64,000 nt of DNA from Liolophura sinensis (lineage: Eukaryota > Mollusca > Polyplacophora > Chitonida > Chitonidae). Below the pieces are notes generated by a model. It ran no database searches. It was not told the DNA's origin and saw only the letters and a program-made list of their open reading frames with translations. Shown here in pieces: positions 1 to 9,598 of this stretch (positions within the stretch are counted from its first letter, which is position 1; each line of letters opens with the position of its first letter). The translations under genes and the position numbers were made by a program. The DNA is taken from NCBI RefSeq assembly GCF_032854445.1, contig NC_088295.1, positions 65,205,249 through 65,269,248 of the forward strand, written 5' to 3'.

Positions 1-1410
1 AACCTGGTTTAGTGAAATTCCAAGCCAGTAAGTAGCAAAATATCTCCAATCCGCTTCAGTGTCATTCAATAATTTTAAGACATGTTTGACTGCAAATACC
101 TTCAGTTTGCAAAAAATATTGTGGATATTTAACCCACCGTTATCATATGCATTAAACAAAACAGATCTCTTAATAGCTTCTGGTTTGCCATTCCAAAGAA
201 ACTTAAAGACATGCTGAGTACAGTGTAAAATACATTTTGGTGTGAAGATAAAACATTGGCCAATATACCACAGAACAGACAAGGCAACAGTGTTAATTAT
301 AACAGCCCGACCCCACATTGTAAGGTACCTGTCACCACAACATGACACATTTTTTTTTTACTTTCTTGAGTACACTTCAATGTTTAGATCTTCCTGGTTT
401 TCACCAAAATATACACCACATATTTTAATGTTTTCCACAGTCCTAAAGCCGGCTACAGTATCGTCACTGACCTTCCATGTACCAATAGGAAGTACCACAC
501 TTTTAGCCACATTAAGTTTAGCCCCTGATGCTCTCCCAAATTCATGGACCAATTTAATAACATGATGAGCTGATTCTTCATCAGACACAATAATCGTGGC
601 GTCGTCAGCATGTGCAGCAATCTTAGACTGTCTGCTTGTACCAGGCATAGGTATACCTCTAATTCTTTCACACTGCCTGACAGCCTTTATAAAGGGTTCT
701 AAAGTAAGTATGTACAGTAATGGTGATAATGCACATCCTTGTCTAGCAACTCTTTCTAGAGCAAACTGTTCAGTAACATAACCATTAACAAATACAGAGC
801 TATTTATATCAGTATATAATAACCTCACCCATCTGCAAAATGATGGGCCAAAATTATACTTTTCTAAACAATTAAATAAGAAAGACCATTCAACCCTATC
901 AAATGCTTTTTCTTGGTCTAAGCTAATAAAGCACCCATCCAATTCTTTTTGACCTACATAGTCGTATGTACTGCTTAATAGATGCAGGTTATCCAAAATT
1001 GATCTGCCAGGAACACCAGATGTCTGGCATTTGTCTACAACACTAGCCACCACTACTTTGAGACGATTACATAAGGCTCTAGACAATATCTTGTAATCTA
1101 CATTTAACAGAGAGATAGGATGCCAGTTCTTTATCATATTCGAATTTTCAGTATCTTTACACAGCAATGTTATCAAACCTGACTTCTGGCTTAAGCTCAA
1201 GCAGCCCTGGCTGAAGCATTGATTTATAACCTGGGTATATGTGTCTCCAATAACTGACCAATAGTGAAGATAAAATTCACATGGCAAACCATCACTGCCT
1301 GGTGACTTATATTTAGACATACCTTTAAGGGCAGCAAATAATTCATCATTTGACATAATTCCTTCACAGGCACCCCTATCAGCGCCGTTTAAAGAGGGCA
1401 AGGAGGACAA
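1..1410 (-). pseudogene. LINE copy A ORF2 C-terminus: reverse transcriptase
   Basis: The frame 1410-358 carries the RT core: KSPGSDGLPCEFY, then SLLNVDYKILSR, the palm motif LDQEKAFDRVEW, and RQGCALSPLL. The active-site box reads AAHADDATI, with His where most RTs have Tyr or Phe. A T-run at about 350-360 shifts the frame. The C-terminal extension (SCWGDRYLTM-like, then FLWNGKPEAIKRS and YDNGGLNIHN) continues to the left edge of the window and is cut there. It reverse-transcribes the element RNA at the nicked target. The protein is non-functional as it stands because of the frameshift. Confidence 0.85.
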
Positions 1411-1852
1411 AAACTTATTTTGGGCATCTGTGTCAACCCCTTGGAAGAATACAAACTCTTATAATAACTGCACACACATTTAGAGATGTCTGCTTGTTTG
1501 TCATGTATACATGATTCGTCTCTATGACATTTCATAGATTTTATCATTTTCTTCTTAGAACGCCCAGATTCACGTTGTAGAAAGTACCTTGTTGGCTTTT
1601 CGTTGTCTAGAAAATGGGTAGCCTTAGCTTGAATTATTGAGCCCCTTTTACCTTCTGCCTGGATGTCGTTTATAGTGGCTTTCAGTCTAGAAATTTCATT
1701 TTTGTTCCCTACTGGGTCAGATTTCAGACTGTTCAGTTCTTGATTTAAATCCCTTAGCTTTTGCTTTGATACCTTATTTTTCTTTCCAGAGTATTCTTGA
1801 ATTATCTGTTTGGCTTTGGCTTTGAAATAATCCCACTTTTCAATAATGTCTA

Positions 1853-2683
1853 CTACACAGTCCCAAAAATGTCCTCATGCAATTTCTCAATACTATGTAA
1901 CAATTCTGCTTCCCCTAGCACAGACACATTACACTTCCAATAGCTTGGACCCCACACAAAGGCATTTCTAAAAGACAAATCAATAAAAATACATGAGTGG
2001 TCTGAAAAGGATAGGGGAACAAAATCAGCCAATGTAACACACTCTTGTAATGAGGTAGATACATAAAATCTATCGATTCTAGATGCTACCTGGCCCCTAC
2101 ACCATGTAAACACTTGACAATTTGGATACAGTTTTCTGTAAACATCACAAAGTGAAAAATCATGTTTTAAACAGTTCATTTCAATTTTACCAAAGTTACT
2201 TGCTAATGGATCACCTCCATACTTGTCCAGGTTATTGTTTTCAACAAAGTTAAAATCACCACCTAAAATTACAGGTCTACTTCCAGCGATAAGTTTGTCC
2301 ATATTCCGAATAAATTCTTTCCTATCAACAGGCGCATTAGGTGCATATATAGATATTAATTTAACCGGCGTATCATTTATGACTGCTGATATCGCCACAT
2401 ATCGACCCTGAGGACAGCATTGCACATGCTTAATTGTGCAATCCACAGAATATCTAACAATAATTCCGCCACCACAACTCTGAGTCGAACCATAAGCCCA
2501 TCTGCAATCACCAGGGGTATTGAGTTTTTTAGTGTCACTATAACAGGCAAAAGCCGTTTCTTGTAAGAAAAGTAAGTCAATATTATTTTCGAATGCAAAG
2601 TCTCTAACTTGGTGCTTTTTTACATCATTTCGGAGCCCATTCACATTCAGTGAAGCAACTTTTACACTGTCAAGGACAGACAT
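1853..2683 (-). pseudogene. LINE copy A ORF2 N-terminus: APE endonuclease domain
   Basis: The open frame reaches up to 2854, but the endonuclease fold begins at the internal Met at 2681-2683, just before VASLNVNGLR, which I take as the ORF2 start. Motifs appear in the expected APE order: NVNGLR, LQET, SIYAPN, GGDFNF, SRIDRFYVS and SFSDHS. The catalytic Asp, Asn and His residues of this family look intact. The domain nicks target DNA for target-primed reverse transcription. The frame ends near 1853. A lysine-rich linker, typical of the region between EN and RT in L1-type ORF2, can be followed down to about 1430 with frame breaks at both ends. Confidence 0.85.
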
Positions 2684-2736
2684 GCAGATAACTAAAAGTA
2701 AGACCTTGAAAGTTGATGGGTAATTAAAGAGACGCA

Positions 2737-4176
2737 CTATACCTTCTTCTTCCCCTTCCTCGTCTTCTTTCGAATGTCTACCACTGACATCTCGGTGATC
2801 TCCATAGGTCGCGGTGTCATTTGAGTCTGAGGAAAACCGGTCGGATCTGCACACAAGTCACCCACATTGACACCTACGATATCCTCTTCTCGAGTGCTTA
2901 CCGCACCGACACTGGCATCAGCCTGAGAACCAGCCACTGTATCATTCCTTGAATCCTGAGTTTCAATAACTCGTAAACAATCTGAAACTTTGTTCACCGC
3001 CCCAACCATCTGTGAATCACTGACACTAGTAAGTGCATCAGGTTTCTCTAGTTTTCACTTTTTCTGTTCCGGTCCTGACTGCCGAGAAGAAACTGCACTT
3101 ACCCCAGCTTCGGTGAACGCCACGGTGCAGTCAGCCTGCACTACCTCCTGCTCTGCCTCGGTCTCTCTCCCTGCCGGTATCAGACAGCTTTCTCGCTCAC
3201 CGTCCTCGTCGGATAAGCTTTCAGCAGAGTCAGTGTCATTGCTGTCCCCCTCCTCCTCTCCTCACTCGCACTCACTCGTAACGGACTCCCCCTCCACATC
3301 TACCTCGCCCTCCTGATCGCCGTTATGTTCCATGCGAACAACAGTAGCCTGTGACACTGCTACGTTGTCACCCTTCACCCGTGCTGCATACGAGCACGCA
3401 CGGGCACAACACTCACTGATGGTGTGGGCTGCAGAGCCGCACGAGCGGCACAAGTCGTCATAGTCTTTTTCCCCGTGTGGATTTTCATGAGGGGAAAATC
3501 CATTGCAGTTCTCACACCACACCGATTTACACTGGGCAATCTTGTGATTCTTTTGCCCACATCTCGTACATTCATAAATCTGGCCTGGGTATGTGAACAT
3601 CACCACATCACCAGCAAAACTTATAAAGTTCGGCACGTACCTGGTATTATGGCACCGAAACCTGTACACTCGTATGCCAGTCCTTACATGAGCGATCTCA
3701 GCTTGGGAAAACTTAGGTTTGTTTACACTGAGGCATGTCCCGTAAGGCTGTAACGCTGCCGCTATTATGTCATCGGACATTTCGTCCGGGGCCCAGTGCA
3801 CAGTTAAATTCATGTAGATCGAGCTCGCCGGCACAATGCTCCACGTAGTATTCCCCATAACAAAATTCCCTTTACTCAACAACCTGCTATGAGCTGCCTG
3901 AGTGGCCACACGAACGTATAACATTTTTTTCAAATAATTCTTCTGGAAGCTGACTAATTCTGCCTTTATGTCAATCAAGTCAGACAACACACCATTAAAG
4001 TCTCTCTGAACAGCGCTAGAAAAACTGGCATTACTCTGCGTGGAAATCGCTACGGACAAGGTTCGATCAGGTTTCACTGCTGGGTTGTACGACATAGGTT
4101 TCGACATCCTTACAGGATTAGGGCTACGCCCAAAACAATCTTTACCTTTAACAAGCTCAGTACAATTCCGGCACAC
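2737..4176 (-). pseudogene. LINE copy A ORF1 (CCHC nucleic-acid-binding protein), frameshifted
   Basis: The 304-codon open stretch 4176-3262 encodes a gag-like protein. Two zinc knuckles of CX2CX4HX4C form are visible near its C-terminal third, around CTRCGQKNHKIAQC and CRSCGSAAHTISEC. Upstream of them is a moderately basic region that may hold an RRM-like fold (inferred). The frame then closes, but a strongly acidic Ser/Glu-rich tail resumes in another frame and, after a further stop near 3057, continues at 3009-2737 to a lysine-rich end (KKTRKGKKK). ORF1 therefore appears to have run to about 2737 and been broken by one frameshift and one stop. Such proteins coat the element RNA and act as chaperones during target-primed integration. 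Confidence 0.75.
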
Positions 4177-4434
4177 TACAGCTGCCCCGAACGAAATTCC
4201 TCACGTTGTTGTTGTACTCAGTATTTGCCAGGAGCTCGTGAAACACGTCTGCACTCTCCGGACACCAAGTTACTCTCTTCCCTGTTCTTTTTCTGAAATA
4301 TTATGCCGTTGCGTGCACACCAAATACTAAACTGAAGAACACATATGACATACACCCCGTGGCAAGCGTTGCTTCTAAATCAATGACCCAAAGGCCGAAG
4401 AAGTTTGAAAAGAATAAAATAAATATACCTTACA

Positions 4435-4506
4435 GGTTTCGGCGAGGTTCGAACTCGCGACCTTCTGCGTGTGAAGCAGACGTGATAACCACTACACTAC
4501 GAAACC
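4435..4506 (-). tRNA. tRNA-Val (anticodon CAC)
   Basis: This is a 72-nt cloverleaf on the minus strand. The acceptor stem GGTTTCG/CGAAACC pairs perfectly, the D region reads GTGTAGTGGTTATCAC, the anticodon stem TCTGC/GCAGA encloses the loop TTCACAC, and the T arm GCGAG-TTCGAAC-CTCGC is perfect. A- and B-box promoter elements lie inside the gene, and T-rich sequence follows within about 25 nt as a possible Pol III stop. The base after the acceptor stem is T rather than the usual A. It is probably functional and is the first member of a valine-tRNA array. Confidence 0.85.
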
Positions 4507-4705
4507 CTCTCTCTAGAGAACTTATGAGAGGAAGTAAGGCAGTGGAAACCGATACTTGTTGTGTACAATTACAAACCTAACATGAAGACTAGATAAGAAA
4601 CATGATCGGCTAAATCCACACACAGCCTGAATTTCTCAATACGTGATGAAAAATCAATTCTCTTGAGCAAAACATGAGAAAAGGCAAAGAAAAACATTTT
4701 TTACA

Positions 4706-4761
4706 GACCTTCGCCACCTTCTGCGTGTTAAGCATACGTGATAACCACTACAATACGGAAC
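4706..4761 (-). pseudogene. tRNA-Val (AAC) relic
   Basis: The anticodon arm (loop TTAACAC) and D arm of a tRNA-Val are recognisable, but most of the T arm is missing and the acceptor stem no longer pairs. It is a decayed member of the array. Confidence 0.7.
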
Positions 4762-4809
4762 TATTGCGGTATATGATCTATGTTTTTTGGCATCTCATGC
4801 ACGAATGAA

Positions 4810-5709
4810 CTACTGTAATTATTATTATTATTCGCTGCAATTTTACTTTCGCGAATTTTCTACAAAAACATATTCGCGGGAATTTATTTTTGCGTATTTA
4901 AGAGAATACTTAATAAAAATGTGTAAAATTTCTAAAAATTTTCCAAGATATAATATGGCCGAATTTATTCAAGCACCTAAAACATGTATCATCATGGGTG
5001 GCTTTTATTCCACTTTGTTGCCTGCAGAGTCGCTAATTCTCGTGATCTGGATCAAAGATTAAAACAATGGAATGGAGGATGGATTATCACTTCGTGAGAA
5101 GATTACTTACGCACCTACCGAAATCATTAGTGAGCACTTTTAAACATCTGGCAAAGTGACCCGTCACCTTTTCAACGGTTCAAAGGAAAACATATGAATT
5201 TACCATTATCGGCGCCACTCACTCATTATTTATCAAGCAACACAGTAAGTTGTGTATTGTTTTCCGTTTTTATCGCCCTCTGTAGCAGGTCAGAAACCTG
5301 TCTTGTTGTACACACTTCACAGTTTGTTAGAAGCTCACCCATTTAATCACAGGAAACACACAGCCAATGGGATAGTGTGTATCAGAGCGACATTCATTAG
5401 AAGCCAACAAGTGCTGGTGTCTACTTTTCTTTCAACTTGCATAGCGAAGACTGTTCAAACCAAAGACGAATAAACTCCCACGTTGTTTTATACCCAGCAA
5501 GCAATAGCACCAGAGTTTGTATGCATTTAAACCATAATTTCCCTTCAGTGCGGTTCAAAAATTTAACTAGCCCGTCCGGCTTTCTCAGCGCAACTGCCGA
5601 CACCTTGGCAAAGATTTCACTTTTTACTACTAACTGTAGTATATGATTCAGTGTTGGACATTTATTTGGCTGGAATTATTTTTGGCGGTATATTATTAGG
5701 TACTCCACA
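4810..5709. mobile_element. Insertion of about 900 bp splitting a tRNA-array spacer
   Basis: The spacer that reads uninterrupted near 6010-6035 (CGAATGAAGTATAACG) is split here: CGAATGAA ends at 4809 and GTATAAC resumes at 5710. The inserted DNA is AT-rich with trinucleotide ATT repeats at its left end and TTCGCG-type blocks just inside. The right end, read in reverse, begins in a loosely similar way (ACTGTGG...TAATAATATACCGCC), which could be decayed terminal inverted repeats. No coding capacity was recognised. It is probably a non-autonomous DNA element, but the family is unknown. Confidence 0.5.
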
Positions 5710-5815
5710 GTATAACTTTGGGGGAAAGAAACTCATTTGGTGCAACTGACCAAAAGGAAATCGCCACTAAGGCCGTTAACACATCTTTGTGATAACTTCG
5801 CTTGAGATAAAAAAA

Positions 5816-5887
5816 GGTTGTGGCGAAGTTCGAACTCGCCACCTTCTGCGTGTAAAGCAGAAGTGATAACCACTAAACTACCAAAAG
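5816..5887 (-). pseudogene. tRNA-Val-like (anticodon TAC) relic
   Basis: The anticodon stem-loop (TTTACAC loop), D arm and T arm of a tRNA-Val are clear, and the anticodon would be TAC. The 5' acceptor strand CTTTTGG does not pair with the 3' strand CACAACC, so it probably does not fold as a working tRNA. Confidence 0.7.
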
Positions 5888-5910
5888 GCAAAGAAGAAAA
5901 AGATACAATA

Positions 5911-5982
5911 GGTTCCGGCGAGGCTCGAACACGCGGCCTTCTGCGTGTTAAGCAGACGTGATAACCACTACACTACGGAACC
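5911..5982 (-). tRNA. tRNA-Val (anticodon AAC)
   Basis: This 72-nt minus-strand tRNA has a perfect GGTTCCG/CGGAACC acceptor stem, an intact D arm and an anticodon loop of TTAACAC. One pair of the T stem is mismatched (T-T). It may be functional or freshly decaying. Confidence 0.7.
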
Positions 5983-6136
5983 ATTTCGACGAAAACTCTA
6001 TGTTATTGGGCATCTCATGCACGAATGAAGTATAACGTTTTGGGGGGGAAAATCTCATTTCGTGACTCTGACCAAGATAAAATCTCCAGTACGACCATTA
6101 ACACATCTTCGTGATGACTTCAATTGAGATAAAAGA

Positions 6137-6208
6137 TGTTCTGTTGAGGTTCGAACTCGTCACCTTCTGCGTGTAAAGCAGAAGTGATAACCACTAAACT
6201 ACGAAAAG
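6137..6208 (-). pseudogene. tRNA-Val-like (anticodon TAC) relic, second copy
   Basis: It has the same anticodon arm (TTTACAC loop) as the relic at 5816-5887 and a similar 5' strand, CTTTTCG. The acceptor and T stems are mismatched. It is a duplicate of the earlier unit. Confidence 0.65.
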
Positions 6209-6228
6209 TCAAAGGGGAAAAGTACTAT

Positions 6229-6269
6229 AGGCTCGAACTCGCGATTTTCTGCGTGTGAAACGGACGTGA
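6229..6269 (-). pseudogene. tRNA-Val (CAC) 3' half cut by a LINE tail
   Basis: The T-loop region, anticodon arm (TTCACAC loop, one stem change) and the start of the D arm are present. The tRNA sequence stops at GGACGTGAT and is directly followed by the T-rich tail of LINE copy B. The acceptor 3' strand is also missing. Confidence 0.7.
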
Positions 6270-6809
6270 TTTTTTTTTCTTTTGAAAATGTTTATTCAAC
6301 CAATATTACACACATGTGTAACTTACATGCAACATATAAAAGGGAATATCACAGACTTGTGTTGGGAGCGAGTTGACAATATTTACATAGCATCAATTGA
6401 ACAATCTTCGTTAAAGATATGTTGGTGAGAGAACTGGCATGCGTTGGTAGTTACTTACAAGGTGCGAATGTGGGAAAACCATTTTTAGCTTTCCACTCTC
6501 GTATAGGTAAAGAAATGGATTTAATTTCACATATCTCTACTGAAAAGGATGTGCATGGTTTTGTAAGTACAAATGAGCACCTTTAATCTGTTCTGGCAGC
6601 ATGAGTTTTACAATCGCAGTGGACAGACTGCTTTGTCGTTGCACAGCTTCGTATTGCGAGCCTTGAAAATAGCCAAACGTGCAAGTCCATATACAACGTT
6701 GACAAAGTAATGGTTTACCCCCTTCCTATGATCCACTTGCCAAAGAGAAGCAATTGTTCATACCTGAGATCATTTAGTATAAAGGTGAACGAGTACTGGA
6801 TAAGGCCTC

Positions 6810-7854
6810 CTATAGGACTCCCCCCTTACAAGCTTCGTTTTTCGGGAGGGAAGGTAATTGTGTGTATTTTAGGGTGTAAAGTCTTCTTTTGCTGCCAACC
6901 TGCCGTGTTTGGTGTACAGGTGCATGTTTGGTATCAAAATAATGGGAATTGTCTAAGCTTTGGGCAGCTATGAGTTTTAATGACGAAAATTTGAAATTCT
7001 CGGCGAGAGGATACAAGTAGACAGGTGGTGTTGAGGCTACGAGTGACGTCCCCTTGGCGTTGCTAGGCACCCCAAATTCCATGTCTGACCAATTTATGTT
7101 TCGTAAAGATAACATTAAGACTGGCAAGTTCGTAAATTTCCAACACTGCTTTAAACTGAGAGTCTGGTAAGTTGCCGCCCAAAACGCAATACTACTTGCC
7201 GGTGGTCGCACATGATGAGCTCTTAATAACTTATAGCAATCCCTAGTTTGGAGAGAAGACACCGTAGTGTCCTTACCTTTAGGGTTAATAACCGGTTCAG
7301 CTGTTGTATCGCCCTGACTCGAGTCTTCCAACTGAACCATCCATTTTGCGGGAATTACAGATTTAATAAAAAGGTACAGTAATTGAATGCAGCGTTCATC
7401 AGCCTCTGGGAAAGCAGATTATTTCACACACCGCCATGCGCGGCAAAAACCCTGGCGCAACTTCGTACAGAAAGTCTTTAACATAAAATAAACCAGATTT
7501 AACAAACAGGTCTGAAAACAAAGTTTTCCCATTCCTAACCAGTCGCCTGTTGAAAAATACAGGCTGCTCCAAAATGTCTGGCCCGTTAGTCAAAAGTAAG
7601 GATTTACATTGCTGGAAATCAGACCAAGTAGCCATAACTTCTCTATAGAATGCAGGTGAAGATGACAGAATGTCTCTTGTAACAGTGGTATAAAACCATG
7701 CTACTTTTTCTCCTGTACAAAACAGGTTACGCAAATGCATGGAAAAAGGACTTCCACACAGATTCATTTGATTGAAAAACCTGCTAACTATTTTCAGGCA
7801 TAAGGCCTTTAACTTGCTCTCTACATCCGGTAGATTTAGTCCACCATTGAGCAT
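6810..7854 (-). pseudogene. LINE copy B RT C-terminal extension
   Basis: Two minus-strand frames, 7854-7399 and 7340-6810, carry the post-RT region. The first begins LNGGLNLPDVESKLKALCLK, which parallels the YDNGGLNIHNIFCKLK segment of the copies at 1-360 and 19354-19761. A frame break separates the pieces. In this LINE group the extension follows the RT thumb and is of poorly known function. The join to the RT core is broken by the mariner element immediately upstream. Confidence 0.7.
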
Positions 7855-7862
7855 CTAAACTA

Positions 7863-9404
7863 CCAGGCAAAAGAAAGGTTTCACCGTATTTTTTGTCATA
7901 AAAAAAATAAAAGCGCTGTTCCGGATTTGATTCTAAGCAGGACATGGTGTATGACTGCATCGTTTCCTCTACCAGAACGCATCGTCACGAACGCAGCAGT
8001 TGGAATTGTGAAATTGCGACCACATGCAAAACGTCCTTTTGAGGCATGGCTCATGATGCACGTGCGGTAATGTTGCATAAATACTCTTGCTCGAAAGAGC
8101 AGACATTCAGTGACCGAAAAAACACCAACAGTATGCCAAGACTTACGCAAGCGCAACGAGACCAGGCCATCGGTATGTCCACCATGGGAGTCTCGCATCG
8201 TCACATTGCAAGAACGTTCAACTGCAGCCAAACCACCATCAGGAGGTTGTTGATACGCTATCAGCAGACAGGCCAGACCCAAGACAGACCAAGATCGGGA
8301 AGACCGAGGGTAACAACTGCGGCTGAAGATCGCTACATCCGGCAGATCCACCTCCGAAACCGATTCGTCTCGGCGACGTCAACAGCGGCGATGGCACTAG
8401 GCCATGTCATCAGCCCCAGGACAACACTGCGTCGTCTTCGTTCAGCTGGTTTACGACCTTACCGCCCCTTCCGTAGGATGGCCTTGACCCTTTTACACCG
8501 TCAACGCAGATTGCGATGGGCACGTATTGTACGTCGGTGGCAGCGACGTGACTGGGCGAGAGTGCTGTTTACAGATGAGAGCAGGTTCTGTCTATTCAGG
8601 AACGATGGCAGAGTTCGAGTTTTCCGACGAAGAGGCGAGCGTCTCGCGCCAAACTGCGTAAGAGAGGTTTATCCGTTTGGAGGCGGAGGTGTCATGGTTT
8701 GGGGAGGGATTTGTGACCAAATGAAGACGCAGCTGGTTATTGTGCGAGGTAATCTGACTGGCCAGCGATACCTTGATGAGATACTGAGACCTGTCGTCGT
8801 TCCTTTCCTCCAATGACAGCCAAAAGGATCGATCTTGCAACACGACAACGCAAAACCTCACACTGCCCGCATTTTTACAGACTACCTCGAGACCGCAAAC
8901 ATCATCGTGTTGCCCTGGCCAGCCAACTCACCAGACATGAACCCCATTGACCATCTCTGGGATCACCTTGACCGCAGTTTGAGACAGTTGGTGCCTCCTC
9001 CAACTAACCAACAGGAACTTGAGCAAGCTCTGTTAAACCTTTGGAACGTTTCCCCAGCTGACGTCATCCGGCGACTGACGACGTCAATGCGGAGGCGTGT
9101 GCTTGCATGCATTGATGCCCAGGGTGGCCACACTCGCTACTGATGACTGTAGTCCTTCATTTCTGTGGATACTGTGACTTTACATGCACTTGCCAGTTAA
9201 CTTTACATTTGTGTAATTTTTTCTTCTGACCCCTTGTCTCTTTCATTGTGTTTTGTGGCCAATTGAATGCCAATATTTTAAAGCCTTTTTGAGAGAATAT
9301 TTCACAATGATTCCTGTTTATAAACCAATCTTCTTAATTCTTATATCTGACTTTGTTTTTGTTTTATGGGCTCAAGAAGTGGGTGAAACCTTTCTTTTGC
9401 CTGG
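7863..9404 (+). mobile_element. Tc1/mariner-family transposon with intact terminal inverted repeats
   Basis: The ends match perfectly as inverted repeats of about 23 bp, beginning CCAGGCAAAAGAAAGG, and are flanked by the TA duplication typical of the superfamily (7861-7862 and 9405-9406). The element is 1542 bp with a single transposase frame inside. It sits in the C-terminal coding region of LINE copy B, so it is younger than that LINE. Perfect terminal repeats suggest recent movement, although its own transposase has a stop. Confidence 0.92.
8133..9143 (+). pseudogene. Tc1/mariner transposase with one in-frame stop
   Basis: From Met 8133 (MPRLTQAQRDQAIGM) the frame encodes an N-terminal paired-type helix-turn-helix (SHRHIARTFNCSQTTIRRL), the GRPR hook (SGRPRVTTAAEDRYI) and a DDE catalytic domain. 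The first Asp lies in VLFTDESRF and the second in LQHDNAKPH. The third position is Asp in SPDMNPIDHLWD, 34 residues after the second, where Tc1 members usually have Glu. A TGA at 8814-8816 interrupts an otherwise continuous frame that ends HTRY at 9143. An upstream Met at 8046 is open but precedes the conserved start. The enzyme cuts and pastes the element at TA sites. A CGA-to-TGA change would explain the stop (inference). Confidence 0.9.
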
Positions 9405-9598
9405 TAGTTTATAACAACTTGATAAGACACTAGGTGTTTCACCTTTCCCCTACAGTAACTTAACACAAATTTATTTCAATTCATTCACATACCATATAGG
9501 GGTTAAGAGTATCCACATTGTATAACACACCCTGGAAAATAGTAAGATAGAAATAACATACTTTTCCACGTAGCGTTAAGCTTCTCTGTGACCACATA

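Larger units (their letters stand above)
1..4330 (-). mobile_element. Non-LTR retrotransposon copy A (L1/Tx1-type LINE), nearly full length
   Basis: This minus-strand element carries, in order, an ORF1 with two CCHC knuckles (4176 to about 2737), an APE-type endonuclease (about 2683 to 1853) and a reverse transcriptase (1410 to the window edge). The order and motifs fit the L1/Tx1 group of LINEs. The 3' end lies beyond position 1. The 5' end is not sharply defined and lies somewhere between 4180 and the tRNA gene at 4435. Each open frame is interrupted by frameshifts or stops, so the copy is probably dead, but little sequence seems to be missing. The ORF1/EN/RT assignment is seen directly; the clade name is inferred from motif style without a tree. 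Confidence 0.85.
4435..6269 (-). repeat. Degenerate tandem array of tRNA-Val genes
   Basis: Six tRNA-Val genes or relics on one strand show the anticodon order CAC, AAC, TAC, AAC, TAC, CAC (left to right). They are separated by spacers that are themselves copies of each other: the stretches around 5703-5815 and 6010-6136 share TTTGGGGG, ACACATCTT and GAGATAAAA blocks, and GCATCTCATGCACGAATGA occurs near both 4790 and 6010. The array therefore arose by duplication of a unit containing at least two tRNAs. One spacer copy is split by an insertion (4810-5709), and the last tRNA is cut by LINE copy B. Confidence 0.75.

Noticed and set aside
7863-9404. Mariner transposase as a domesticated host gene
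   Set aside because: Perfect TIRs, the TA duplication and an in-frame stop mark it as an ordinary, recently moved transposon.
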